NCBI GenBank assembly: GCA_946479515.1
Contig: CAMLGF010000091.1
Location: forward strand, 1 to 12,663
Reading direction: 5' to 3'
DNA length: 12,663 bases
Source of the DNA: an uncultured Pseudomonadota bacterium
Lineage (GTDB): Bacteria; Pseudomonadota; Gammaproteobacteria; Steroidobacterales; Steroidobacteraceae
A program made the position numbers and the translations under genes. Within the stretch, counting starts at the first letter, position 1. Each line of letters starts with the position of its first letter. Below the pieces are notes generated by a model. That model did not search any database, was not told the origin of the DNA, and saw only the letters and a list, made by a program, of their open reading frames with translations. Shown here in pieces: positions 1 through 8,290 of this stretch.

Positions 1-889
1 TCTCGCGCACCTTGAGGATGTTGTAGCCATCCTTCTGGTTGGCGGTGACGAACACCGCGCGCTTGCCCATGTAGCGGCCGGTGTAACTGTAGGCGCCCGT
101 GTTCCAGTTCACCTCGGCGACGTCGCGGATGCGCACGATGCGCCCCTCGCTGGAAGCGACCACGGTATCGCGCACCTGGTCGAGCGTGGTGTAGCTGCCG
201 GAGGTCTTCAACGAGAAACTGCGCGGGCCGAGATCGATGAAGCCCGCGGGAATGTTGGCATTCTCGCTCTGGATCGCGGCGATGATCTGCGTCGGCGCCA
301 GGTTGAGCTCGGCCACGCGCTTCAGGTCCAGCGCGACGCGCAACTCGCGCGAGGGATAGGCCCAGGTTTCCGCCGTGCGGACCCCGTCCACGGTCTTGAG
401 CGCATCCTTGAGCTCGCGCGCGTAATCCTCCAGCTCGCGATATGGCGCTTCCTCGGACACCAGCGCGATCTGCACGGTGTTCACCAGGCCCGGCGAGAAG
501 CGCCGGACGATGAACTGCACCTCGGGCGGGAACTCCGGCCGCAGTGCGTTCAGCTCCCGCGTGACCTCGTCGTATTTCTTGTCCGCGTCGACCGATGCCT
601 GGAACTCGATGGCCGTGAACGACACGCCGTCGCGGATCGAGGTCTCCATCTTGAGTACGTCGTCGAGCGCCGCCAGCTTGTCCTCGATGGGCTTGGCGAT
701 CAGGCGTTCGAGATCCTTCGGATCTGCACCGGGGTAGATGGCCGCAATGGTGTAACCCGGAATCTTGAAGTACGGGTCCTCCTCGCGCGGCACGCTGCTG
801 AAGGCGAACCAGCCGAGCGCCACCAGGCACAGGAATGCGACCAGCGTGAACTGATAGCGGCGGATGGGAAATTCGAGCAGCGAAGACAT
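1..889 (-). CDS. RND efflux transporter permease subunit (N-terminal part, runs off window)
   Basis: Inner-membrane proton-driven pump of a tripartite efflux system. The frame is open from ATG at 889 to the left edge and gives 296 residues beginning MSSLLEFPIRRYQFTLVAFL. A first membrane segment lies at about residues 13-31, followed by the PREEDP motif and the start of the first periplasmic porter domain (YPGADPKDLERLIAKPIEDKL). Family members are about 1000-1050 residues, so roughly 70% is missing. The PREEDP style resembles the TriC-like branch rather than classic AcrB; that subfamily call is inference. The start lies 3 bp after the stop of the membrane-fusion gene, with GAAGG upstream as ribosome binding site, so it is translated as the last visible gene of the tetR-tolC-MFP-RND operon. 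Substrate cannot be read from this fragment. Confidence 0.93.
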   Translation of the reverse strand, partial: MSSLLEFPIRRYQFTLVAFLCLVALGWFAFSSVPREEDPYFKIPGYTIAAIYPGADPKDLERLIAKPIEDKLAALDDVLKMETSIRDGVSFTAIEFQASVDADKKYDEVTRELNALRPEFPPEVQFIVRRFSPGLVNTVQIALVSEEAPYRELEDYARELKDALKTVDGVRTAETWAYPSRELRVALDLKRVAELNLAPTQIIAAIQSENANIPAGFIDLGPRSFSLKTSGSYTTLDQVRDTVVASSEGRIVRIRDVAEVNWNTGAYSYTGRYMGKRAVFVTANQKDGYNILKVRE

Positions 890-892
890 CGC

Positions 893-2017
893 TCAGCCTT
901 CACTCGCGGGCGCGGTGAGGTTGTCGGCCTGCTGCGTGGCCTCGCGCAGCACCTCCACCGCGTCGCCGTTCTCGAGGAACAGCGCGCCGTCGGTGATCAC
1001 GGTCTCACCGGGGCGGAGGCCGCTCTCGAGCGCGATGCTGTCCGCGGTGATGAAGGCAACCTGCACGTCGCGGCGCCGGGCCACGTCCTGCCCGTTCGCC
1101 TGGTCGATCACGAACACGCTGGCGCGATCGCCATTGCCTTCGACCAGCGCGGACATGGGCACATACGTGAGCGGCGGTGCCCCCGTGTTCGGCTCCAGGT
1201 GCAGGCGCGCGACCAGGCCGCTCACCAGCCGGGGCGGCGGGGAGTCGAACTGCACTTCGACGGGAAACATGCCGCTGCGCTCATCGGCGGCGCTGGCTGC
1301 TTCAACCAGCGTGCCGGTCATGACCTGGCCGGGAAAGGCGTCCATGCGGATACGGCCCTTGTCGCCCAGCTTCACGTTCACGATCTCTCGGTCGGCCAGC
1401 GCGGCGCGCACCACGAAGCCGCGACCGCTCTCGCCGAACAACAGCACCGGGGCGCCCGCCGGCACCAGCTCGCGCTCCTCGACCAGCTTGCGCAGCACGC
1501 GCCCGTCGCGCGGCGCCGTGATCACCGCATAGCCCAGATTGAATCGCGCCGACTCGAACTGCGCCTCGGCCATCGCCGATTGCGTGCGCAGATCCTGCAG
1601 CTGCTCGAGGCTGATGACCTGGTCGCGATACAGGTTCTCGCCGCGCGCCAGGTCGCGCGCCGCCTTCTGCGCCAGCTGCCGCGCCTGTTCGACCTGCGCG
1701 GAAACTTCGGTCAACTCGATCTCCGCGAGCCGCTGCCCCTTCCTGACCACGTCGCCTTCCTGCACGTGGATCTTGCGCACCAGTCCGCCTACCTTGAACG
1801 ACAGTCGCAGTTCGTGCCGGGTCGCGACCATGCCGTTGGTGTCGATGGGCGGCACCGCAGGGCCGTCGCTGGCGCTGGCCACGCGCACGGGACTGGGCTT
1901 CGGTGCTTCCGGGGCCTCGTTTCGGCCGCAACCCGTCAACAGGCTCGCCCACAGCGCGGCGAGCAGGAGCAGGGGCGTGCCCCTGCTGGCAGGAGACCTT
2001 TTTTCGTATTGGTTCAT
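893..2017 (-). CDS. RND efflux periplasmic adaptor (membrane fusion protein), lipoprotein
   Basis: Periplasmic adaptor that bridges the RND pump and the TolC-type channel; 374 residues, normal for the AcrA/HlyD-like family. The N-terminus has a hydrophobic segment (residues 16-28) ending in lipobox LLTGC, so Cys30 is the likely lipidated residue anchoring it to the inner membrane. The split lipoyl domain is visible as FKVGGLVRKIHVQEGDVV (74-91) and YAVITAPRDGRVLRKLV (163-179). Between them an alpha-helical hairpin (about 103-160) is rich in Ala, Gln, Glu and Arg. Beta-barrel and membrane-proximal domains follow. Its ATG overlaps the upstream tolC-type stop by 4 bp (ATGA), implying translational coupling. 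Family assignment is firm; substrate is unknown. Confidence 0.95.
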   Translation of the reverse strand: MNQYEKRSPASRGTPLLLLAALWASLLTGCGRNEAPEAPKPSPVRVASASDGPAVPPIDTNGMVATRHELRLSFKVGGLVRKIHVQEGDVVRKGQRLAEIELTEVSAQVEQARQLAQKAARDLARGENLYRDQVISLEQLQDLRTQSAMAEAQFESARFNLGYAVITAPRDGRVLRKLVEERELVPAGAPVLLFGESGRGFVVRAALADREIVNVKLGDKGRIRMDAFPGQVMTGTLVEAASAADERSGMFPVEVQFDSPPPRLVSGLVARLHLEPNTGAPPLTYVPMSALVEGNGDRASVFVIDQANGQDVARRRDVQVAFITADSIALESGLRPGETVITDGALFLENGDAVEVLREATQQADNLTAPASEG

Positions 2018-3474
2018 GGCAGGTTTCCGAGCGGCAGGTTGCCGTTGGCGGTGGCGTAATCGAGATCGGCCTGGCGTGCGAGCACGTCGAAGCGCGTGAC
2101 ATTGAGATTCAGCTCGGCGCTGGTGAGGCTCGAGCGCGCGTCGATGAACTCGACCTGGCTGATCGCGCCTTCATCGCGCTTGCGGCTGGCGATGCGGAAG
2201 GCGGCGCGCGCAGCCTCGGCGCGGGCCTCCGCAGTGGCGAGCGAATCGGCGCTGGTGGTGAGCCGGTCGAGCGACTGCTGCACCTCGAGCTGCACCTGCT
2301 GAGTGAGCGAGCTCAGTTGCGCCTCCGTCTTGCGGGCCGCCGCGTGCGCCTGGCGAACCGCGGCGCGGCGCGCGCCGCCGTCGAAGAACGTCCAATTGAG
2401 CAGCAGCGACACGGTGGCGTAGTTGGCGCCGCGCCCGAATCTGTACTCCTCGCCCTGGATGCCGCCATCGGCGCCCAGCGACAGCGTCGGCCACCGGTCC
2501 GCGCGCGCGGCGCGCACCTGGGCCTCGCTGGCGCGCGAGAGATGCTGTAGTTGCGCCAGCTCCGGGCGATTGGCCAGCGCCGCGGCCCGTAGCTCATCCA
2601 GTGCGCGGCTGGCGGCGCTCACGTTGGCGGTGACGTCGGCTTCCTCGAGCGGCGCGTCGAGCGGGCGATTCAGCAGAAAGTTCAGGTAGCTCTGCGCCTG
2701 GCGCGCTCCGTTGCGCGCCTCCGTCGACTGTTGCGTGACCGCCAGTAGTTCGGCCCGGGCGCGCAACACCTGGTCCTGGGTGATCTTGCCGTTGCGATAC
2801 AGCGAATCGTTGACGCGCAGGTTCTCATTGAGCAGCGCCAGGCTGGCGTCGACGATGCCGCGCGTGCGCATGGCTGACAGCCAGTCGAGATAACCGACCG
2901 TGATGTCGCGCTTCAATCGTCGGGCCAGCGCCGTGCGCGCGTACTCGCTGGCACCGAGCAGCTCGCGTTGAGCGCGCACCGCCGCGGGAATCACCGGGGC
3001 AATCAGCGGCATGCGCAGCGTGAGATGAGTGTCCTGCTCGCGTTCGCGCAGGAAGGCCACGGTCTCGTTCTGCACCACCGGGAACTGAGGTTGCTGGCCC
3101 TGCTGTACGAGCAGATCGTTGAGCGTCTGGTAGGCGGGGTTGAGCGCATCGCCGAGCGGTAGATCGATGGTGCGGCCGCCTTCGGAGCGCGAGTAGCGCG
3201 CCGCCAGCCCGAGCTCGGGGAAATAGCGCGCTCGCGCCTGATCGAGTGCGGCGGCGCTGCGTTCGACCTCCAGGGTTTGCGACTGCAGCGAGAGATTCGA
3301 CCGCAGCCCCTCGCGGACGTACTCGTCGACGATCTGCGCCAGCGGGCGCGAGTCGGCCATGGCGGATTCCGAATCGGGCTGGACCGGCACGAGCTGCGCG
3401 AGGGCGGCCGAGCTCCACAGCAATGCCAGTGCCGGCAGTGCCAACACCCTCAAATGTCGATTCGCTGGACGCAT
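2014..3474 (-). CDS. TolC-family outer-membrane efflux channel
   Basis: Outer-membrane trimeric channel component of the efflux system; 486 residues, usual for TolC/OprM-type proteins. A Sec signal peptide is visible (hydrophobic 8-25, AxA cleavage near residue 26, then QLVPVQ). Two long repeats rich in Ala, Arg, Gln and Leu heptads follow, as expected for the paired OEP domains that build the helical barrel. RYFPELGLAARYS near residue 84 and DRWPTLSLGADGG near residue 320 are the typical entry into the beta-strands of each repeat. No lipobox is present, so it is TolC-like rather than a lipidated OprM/NodT type. The start is preceded by AAGG six bases upstream and lies 44 bp after the tetR-family stop. 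It is the first structural gene of the operon. Confidence 0.94.
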   Translation of the reverse strand: MRPANRHLRVLALPALALLWSSAALAQLVPVQPDSESAMADSRPLAQIVDEYVREGLRSNLSLQSQTLEVERSAAALDQARARYFPELGLAARYSRSEGGRTIDLPLGDALNPAYQTLNDLLVQQGQQPQFPVVQNETVAFLREREQDTHLTLRMPLIAPVIPAAVRAQRELLGASEYARTALARRLKRDITVGYLDWLSAMRTRGIVDASLALLNENLRVNDSLYRNGKITQDQVLRARAELLAVTQQSTEARNGARQAQSYLNFLLNRPLDAPLEEADVTANVSAASRALDELRAAALANRPELAQLQHLSRASEAQVRAARADRWPTLSLGADGGIQGEEYRFGRGANYATVSLLLNWTFFDGGARRAAVRQAHAAARKTEAQLSSLTQQVQLEVQQSLDRLTTSADSLATAEARAEAARAAFRIASRKRDEGAISQVEFIDARSSLTSAELNLNVTRFDVLARQADLDYATANGNLPLGNLP

Positions 3475-3518
3475 GTCTAGCCTTGGAGGCGAACAATCCC
3501 TGTTTCAGATGGCGATGA

Positions 3519-4157
3519 TCAGGCCTTCAAGTCCCGCGTGATCATGCTGATCGCGTGATCGATGAGCGCGCGGGCGCTGACGCCGTGATGGGTGAGCGCG
3601 TGGGTCTTGGTGGTGGTGAGCTGGATGATGCCGTGCATGAATCCCCACAGCGTCACGCTCATGAGCATGGCGGACGAGATGTCGCCGCGGATGCTGCCAT
3701 CGCGGATGCCGTTCTCGATGCATGCGACCAGAGTGGCCTGCAGGCGATCGCCGCCGGCGGCGCAGGCCTGCTCCGAGGGCGAGAATTGCGTGGGGTCCGG
3801 ACTCTTCAGCTCGCAGCGGGCCAGCGCGTCGAAAAGCGTGGGAAATTCCTGCGAAAACGCCACATATGCCCGGCCGATGGCGCTCACCTGTTCGAGTCCC
3901 GTCCTGTTGCGCTCCGCGGCCTCCACGAAGCGCGCGTGCAGCATGTTCATGGCGCGCTCGGCGAGCCCGAACATGAGATCGGAGCGGTCCTGGAAGTACA
4001 CGTACAGCAGGGCGCGCGACAGGCGCGCGCGCCGGGCGACGTCGTCCATGGTGAGGGCGTCGAGGCCGACCTCGCGCCCGGCGGCCTCCGCGGCGTCGAC
4101 GATCTCGGCGCGGCGGCGTTCCTTTTCCTCGAGTCTGCGTTCTGCGATGTAGCTCAT
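3519..4157 (-). CDS. TetR/AcrR-family transcriptional regulator
   Basis: DNA-binding repressor, most likely controlling the efflux genes that follow it. With the ATG at 4157 the protein has 212 residues, the usual TetR length. The N-terminal helix-turn-helix domain (about residues 13-62) shows the family pattern ALTMDDVARRARLSRALLYVYF followed by DRSDLMFGLAE. The C-terminal ligand domain is helical and unremarkable, with WGFMHGIIQL near the end. The open frame continues 149 codons further upstream, but that extension runs antisense through feoA, has no family similarity and would bury the HTH, so the 4157 start is preferred. No Shine-Dalgarno sequence precedes it; the predicted promoter would start transcription at the ATG itself. 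The inducer is unknown. Confidence 0.92.
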   Translation of the reverse strand: MSYIAERRLEEKERRRAEIVDAAEAAGREVGLDALTMDDVARRARLSRALLYVYFQDRSDLMFGLAERAMNMLHARFVEAAERNRTGLEQVSAIGRAYVAFSQEFPTLFDALARCELKSPDPTQFSPSEQACAAGGDRLQATLVACIENGIRDGSIRGDISSAMLMSVTLWGFMHGIIQLTTTKTHALTHHGVSARALIDHAISMITRDLKA

Positions 4158-4165
4158 GGGCGCGA

Positions 4166-4195
4166 AGCCTAGGCCGGGTTCTGACGCAATGTCAA
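4166..4195 (-). promoter_or_regulatory. Predicted promoter of the tetR-efflux operon
   Basis: On the minus strand a perfect -35 TTGACA (4190-4195) is followed after 18 bp by TAGGCT (4166-4171), which keeps the T, A and final T of the -10 consensus. A start 7-9 bases downstream falls at or next to the ATG at 4157, suggesting a leaderless message. The -35 overlaps the imperfect inverted repeat TTGACattgcGTCAG (4181-4195), a candidate autoregulatory TetR operator. This rests on sequence pattern only. Confidence 0.5.
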
Positions 4196-4229
4196 TTACT
4201 AGAGAAGTGTGCAATTCACGCGCATACGC

Positions 4230-4250
4230 AAATGCGAACCCCTCGCATTT
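4230..4250. promoter_or_regulatory. Fur-box-like palindrome upstream of feoA
   Basis: A perfect inverted repeat has arms AAATGCGA and TCGCATTT around the 5-bp centre ACCCC. It resembles proteobacterial Fur boxes of the AATGAGAAT-N-ATTCTCATT type, with TGCGAA in the left half. Its right edge overlaps the predicted -35 of feoA by three bases, so iron-loaded Fur bound here would block feoA transcription. It lies about 35 bp upstream of the tetR -35 and might influence that operon too. The palindrome is seen directly; the assignment to Fur is inference from family and context. Confidence 0.75.
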
Positions 4251-4276
4251 ACATCCAGGGGCCGCGAACCCATACT
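4248..4276 (+). promoter_or_regulatory. Predicted feoA promoter overlapping the Fur box
   Basis: The -35 TTTACA (4248-4253, 5 of 6 consensus) and the -10 CATACT (4271-4276, 4 of 6) are separated by the optimal 17 bp. A start site 7-8 bases downstream falls at about 4283-4284, on the GTG proposed as the feoA start. The -35 shares three bases with the Fur-box-like palindrome, the classic arrangement for iron repression. Confidence 0.55.
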
Positions 4277-4283
4277 TCCGCGC

Positions 4284-4574
4284 GTGAAAACCCCTGATTC
4301 GCCTGCGTGCTCGGCCCGTGCGGCGGTGGCCACCCTCGCTGAACTCGCCGACGGCAAGGAAGCGACGGTCACCGGCCTGACCCAGGTCTCCGGACTCACC
4401 GGCGACCAGGCCTCGTCGCTGGTCTCGCGTCTGCGCGATCTCGGTTTCGTCACGGGGGCGCGATGCAGGGTGGTGGCGCGCATGTGGCCGGGCGGCGATC
4501 CCATTGCGGTTCGCGTCGGCGGTTCCACCTTCGCGCTGCGGCGCGCGGAAGCGTCGGCCGTGCAACTGGCGTGA
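4284..4574 (+). CDS. feoA: FeoA, cytosolic SH3-like partner of ferrous iron transporter
   Basis: Small cytosolic protein required with FeoB for Fe(II) uptake. The FeoA/SH3-like fold is recognisable from LAELADGKEATVTGL, SRLRDLGFVTGARCRVVAR and GDPIAVRVGGSTFALRRAEA near the C-terminus. With GTG at 4284 it has 96 residues; the family is usually 75-85. A second in-frame GTG at 4326 would give 82 residues starting at VATLAEL and fits the family length better. The ATG at 4209 would place the coding region across the Fur box and promoter and is unlikely. No Shine-Dalgarno sequence precedes any of these starts; the predicted transcription start coincides with the 4284 GTG. The feoB ATG follows 2 bp after the stop. 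Identity is firm, the start uncertain. Confidence 0.88.
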   Translation: MKTPDSPACSARAAVATLAELADGKEATVTGLTQVSGLTGDQASSLVSRLRDLGFVTGARCRVVARMWPGGDPIAVRVGGSTFALRRAEASAVQLA

Positions 4575-4576
4575 CC

Positions 4577-6451
<1,875 letters not shown>

Positions 6452-6453
6452 GC

Positions 6454-6696
6454 ATGCAGGAAGTCATCGTGATCCTGCTGGTTCTCGGCGCCACGCTGGT
6501 CAGCGTGTGGAAGCTCATGCCGGCGCGCCGCCGTCTGAAGGTCATGATGGCGCTGGATGCCTGGCTGGCGCACAAGGACTTCCTGCAGGGCTGGCGCACG
6601 CGCGTGCTCGCGCGTCGCATCCAGGCCGCCGCGGGCGCAGGTTGCGCCGGCTGCGCCGCCAATACCGGCGGCCAGCCGCGACCGCGGCAGCGATGA
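6454..6696 (+). CDS. Small FeoB-associated membrane protein with CxxC motif
   Basis: An 80-residue protein starting 2 bp after the feoB stop and overlapping the next gene by 4 bp (ATGA), so it is locked into the feo operon. It has one N-terminal membrane segment (residues 3-19, EVIVILLVLGATLVSVW), then a very basic amphipathic stretch (20-56 with many Arg and Lys), and a small Gly/Ala-rich tail with Cys64-Ala-Gly-Cys67. The layout (one TM then a cytosolic Cys motif, directly after feoB) recalls the FeoB-associated Cys-rich membrane proteins of Firmicutes. It also recalls uncharacterised small proteins after feoB in xanthomonads, perhaps DUF6587; that name is from memory. It lacks a FeoC winged helix. 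A role in Fe(II) handling or redox sensing at FeoB is inference. Confidence 0.8.
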   Translation: MQEVIVILLVLGATLVSVWKLMPARRRLKVMMALDAWLAHKDFLQGWRTRVLARRIQAAAGAGCAGCAANTGGQPRPRQR

Positions 6697-7598
6697 GCCG
6701 GTCGCACGTCGCACTGCTGTGCGCATTGTTGTGCGTTTCGGTGCATGCCGTCGCTGCCGGGCGCAAAGTGCACGACGATGCCGGCGCGTCGCTCACCGTG
6801 GACGACTCCGCCTGCCGCATCGTCTCACTCGCGCCGGGCACCACGGCCATGCTGTACGCGGCAGGCGCGGGCCGTTGTCTCATCGGTACGATCGCTCATT
6901 CCTCCGAACCGGCCGAGGCGGCCGACCTGCCGGTGGTCGGCGATGCCGAGACGCTCGACTTCGAGCAACTGCTCGCGCTGCGCCCGACGGTGGTGGTGGT
7001 TGCGGTGGACGTGGTGCAGCGCGTGCGCATCGATCGCATCCGTGCGCTCGGGCTTCCCGTCTATCAGGTGCACGTGACCCGCCTCGCCGGCATGCCGCAG
7101 TCGCTGCGGCGCCTCGGCGCGCTCGCCGGCTCCGCCGAGGCCGCCGGGCGAGCCGCCACCGCTCTCGAGGCCGAACTGGCCGCGCTGCGCCGGCGCTACC
7201 AGGCCAGCCGTACGCTGCGCGTGCTCTATCAGATCTGGGATCAGCCTATCTACACGATCGGAGGGCGGCACGTGATCGATGACGCGCTGCGGCTGTGCGG
7301 CGCGCGCAATGTGTTCGATGACCTCGAAACGGCCGCCCCGGCCGTGACTCGTGAATCGGTGCTGGCGCGCGACCCGGAACTGATCATCGCTTCCGGACCC
7401 GCGAAAACGGCCGCCGCCTGGCTCGAGGAATGGCGGCGATTCCCCACGGTCAGCGCGGTGCGACGCGGCCAACTGGTGGCCCACACCGACGAGCGCATCG
7501 ATCGCATGGGGCCGTCGCTGATCGGCGCGACCGGCAGCCTGTGCGCGGTCATAGATAGAGCGCGCCAGGCGATCGCGCCGGCGTCCGCCGCGAAATAA
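6693..7598 (+). CDS. BtuF-like periplasmic metal-chelate binding protein
   Basis: Periplasmic substrate-binding protein of the helical-backbone metal receptor family (cobalamin, haem or siderophore type); 301 residues. A signal peptide is visible (hydrophobic 7-20, cleavage near AVAA at 19-22). Family landmarks are RIVSLAPGTTAMLYAAGAG (42-60), LPVVGDAETLDFEQLLALRP (79-98), QIWDQPIYTIGGRHVIDDAL (180-199) and LCGARNVFDD (201-210). These match proteins usually annotated as cobalamin-binding. The start ATG overlaps the preceding small gene by 4 bp, so it is the fourth gene of the feo transcript. No ABC permease or ATPase gene lies nearby, so it must use a transporter encoded elsewhere or act independently. 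No cobalamin riboswitch is visible. Ligand is not determinable from sequence alone. Confidence 0.88.
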   Translation: MSRSHVALLCALLCVSVHAVAAGRKVHDDAGASLTVDDSACRIVSLAPGTTAMLYAAGAGRCLIGTIAHSSEPAEAADLPVVGDAETLDFEQLLALRPTVVVVAVDVVQRVRIDRIRALGLPVYQVHVTRLAGMPQSLRRLGALAGSAEAAGRAATALEAELAALRRRYQASRTLRVLYQIWDQPIYTIGGRHVIDDALRLCGARNVFDDLETAAPAVTRESVLARDPELIIASGPAKTAAAWLEEWRRFPTVSAVRRGQLVAHTDERIDRMGPSLIGATGSLCAVIDRARQAIAPASAAK

Positions 7599-7716
7599 CC
7601 TTTCCCGGTGCGAGGACGGCCCCGGCCGGCGGCTGGCTTGTCGGCCCGCGCGCACGGCGGTTATCTTCCGCAGCGAACCGCGGGCGGAATTTTTCGACGC
7701 GGCACCAGTCGAAGGA

Positions 7717-7734
7717 TTGCCGACGTCTCGGCAA
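7717..7734 (+). promoter_or_regulatory. Perfect hairpin abutting the ribosome binding site of the first lipoprotein gene
   Basis: Arms TTGCCGA (7717-7723) and TCGGCAA (7728-7734) flank the loop CGTC. The Shine-Dalgarno GAGGGAG (7735-7741) begins at the next base, and the ATG is at 7749. It could be an mRNA stem-loop that modulates translation or a DNA operator. It sits in the 150-bp gap after the BtuF-like gene, which shows no T-tract terminator. The structure is seen directly; its role is unknown. Confidence 0.5.
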
Positions 7735-7748
7735 GAGGGAGAAATCTG

Positions 7749-8258
7749 ATGAAGTCTTCGTTGTTTGCGGCGGGCGTTGTCGTGGCGCTCAGCGCCTGTG
7801 CGGCCACCGGCCAACCGACCGCCTGGGGCAAGGCCGGCGTTTCCAAGGCGGATTATGGCAATGACATCGGCATGTGCACCGGTCTGGCCTCCCAGATGGC
7901 GAGCGGCAATGGCTCGAACACGGCCGGCGGCGTCAATGGCCGCAACAATTCCGGCCAGGCGGGCGCGGCGACCGCCGGCGCCAGCTCGGGCACCGTTGCC
8001 GGCGGCACGTACCAGGGCATGGCCAGCGGGGACTTCGCCCAGCGCGCGGCCACCCAGCAGCGCGCGCAGGAGATGGCCGCCAAGCGCATGCAGGCCGATG
8101 CTTTCCGCAATTGCATCGTCGAGCGCGGCTACCGGGAATTCACGCTGACGCCCGAGCAGCGCGCCAAGCTCGGCTCGCTCAAGCACGGCAGCAGCGAGTA
8201 CTACGAATACCTGTACATGCTCGGCTCGGATCCGAAGGTCGTGAACGGCTCGAAATAG
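7749..8258 (+). CDS. Small lipoprotein of unknown function, paralogue 1
   Basis: A 169-residue predicted lipoprotein. The N-terminus MKSSLFAAGVVVALSAC ends in lipobox LSAC with Cys17; position +2 is Ala, which favours outer-membrane sorting. The mature protein has a conserved block TAWGKAGVSKADYGNDIGMC (24-43), a Gly/Asn/Ala-rich low-complexity linker (about 50-90), and a C-terminal helical block FAQRAATQQRAQEMA, then FRNCIVERGY and TLTPEQRAKLGSL. Cys43 and Cys122 are conserved in the neighbour and may form a disulfide. A strong Shine-Dalgarno GAGGGAG lies 7 bp before the ATG. It is followed 32 bp later by a clear paralogue. I do not recognise a named family; a cell-envelope role is all that can be inferred. 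Confidence 0.88.
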   Translation: MKSSLFAAGVVVALSACAATGQPTAWGKAGVSKADYGNDIGMCTGLASQMASGNGSNTAGGVNGRNNSGQAGAATAGASSGTVAGGTYQGMASGDFAQRAATQQRAQEMAAKRMQADAFRNCIVERGYREFTLTPEQRAKLGSLKHGSSEYYEYLYMLGSDPKVVNGSK

Positions 8259-8263
8259 TTAGA

Positions 8264-8278
8264 CCGCGGACGCCGCGG
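8264..8278 (+). repeat. Short GC-rich inverted repeat between the paired lipoprotein genes
   Basis: CCGCGG, ACG, CCGCGG forms a 6-bp stem with a 3-base loop in the 32-bp gap. It ends two bases before the GGGAGG ribosome binding site (8280-8285) of the second lipoprotein gene. There is no T-tract, so it is not a typical terminator. It may stabilise or attenuate translation between the two genes, or be chance in GC-rich DNA. Confidence 0.35.
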
Positions 8279-8290
8279 CGGGAGGCGACG

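Noticed and set aside
1199..2059. 286-codon plus-strand frame, His/Arg/Gln/Leu-rich
   Set aside because: It is antisense to the membrane-fusion protein, whose lipobox and lipoyl motifs are clear; biased composition typical of a shadow frame.
4209..4283. Upstream ATG start for FeoA
   Set aside because: It would place coding sequence across the Fur-like palindrome and the -35/-10 pair and adds 25 residues without FeoA similarity.
6452..6692. Cobalamin riboswitch ahead of the BtuF-like gene
   Set aside because: The gene overlaps the preceding one by 4 bp and there is no untranslated leader to hold a riboswitch.
6454..6696. Small gene after feoB as FeoC
   Set aside because: FeoC is a soluble winged-helix protein; this product has a membrane helix and no winged-helix pattern.
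7599..7748. Rho-independent terminator after the BtuF-like gene
   Set aside because: A weak GGCCG/CGGCC pairing exists near 7630-7652 but is not followed by a T-tract, so it was not called.
6825..8186. 453-codon open frame on the minus strand
   Set aside because: It is antisense to the BtuF-like and lipoprotein genes, both of which have clear signal peptides and family motifs; long mirror frames are common in GC-rich DNA. Its translation is Arg/Gly/His-rich without a recognisable domain.
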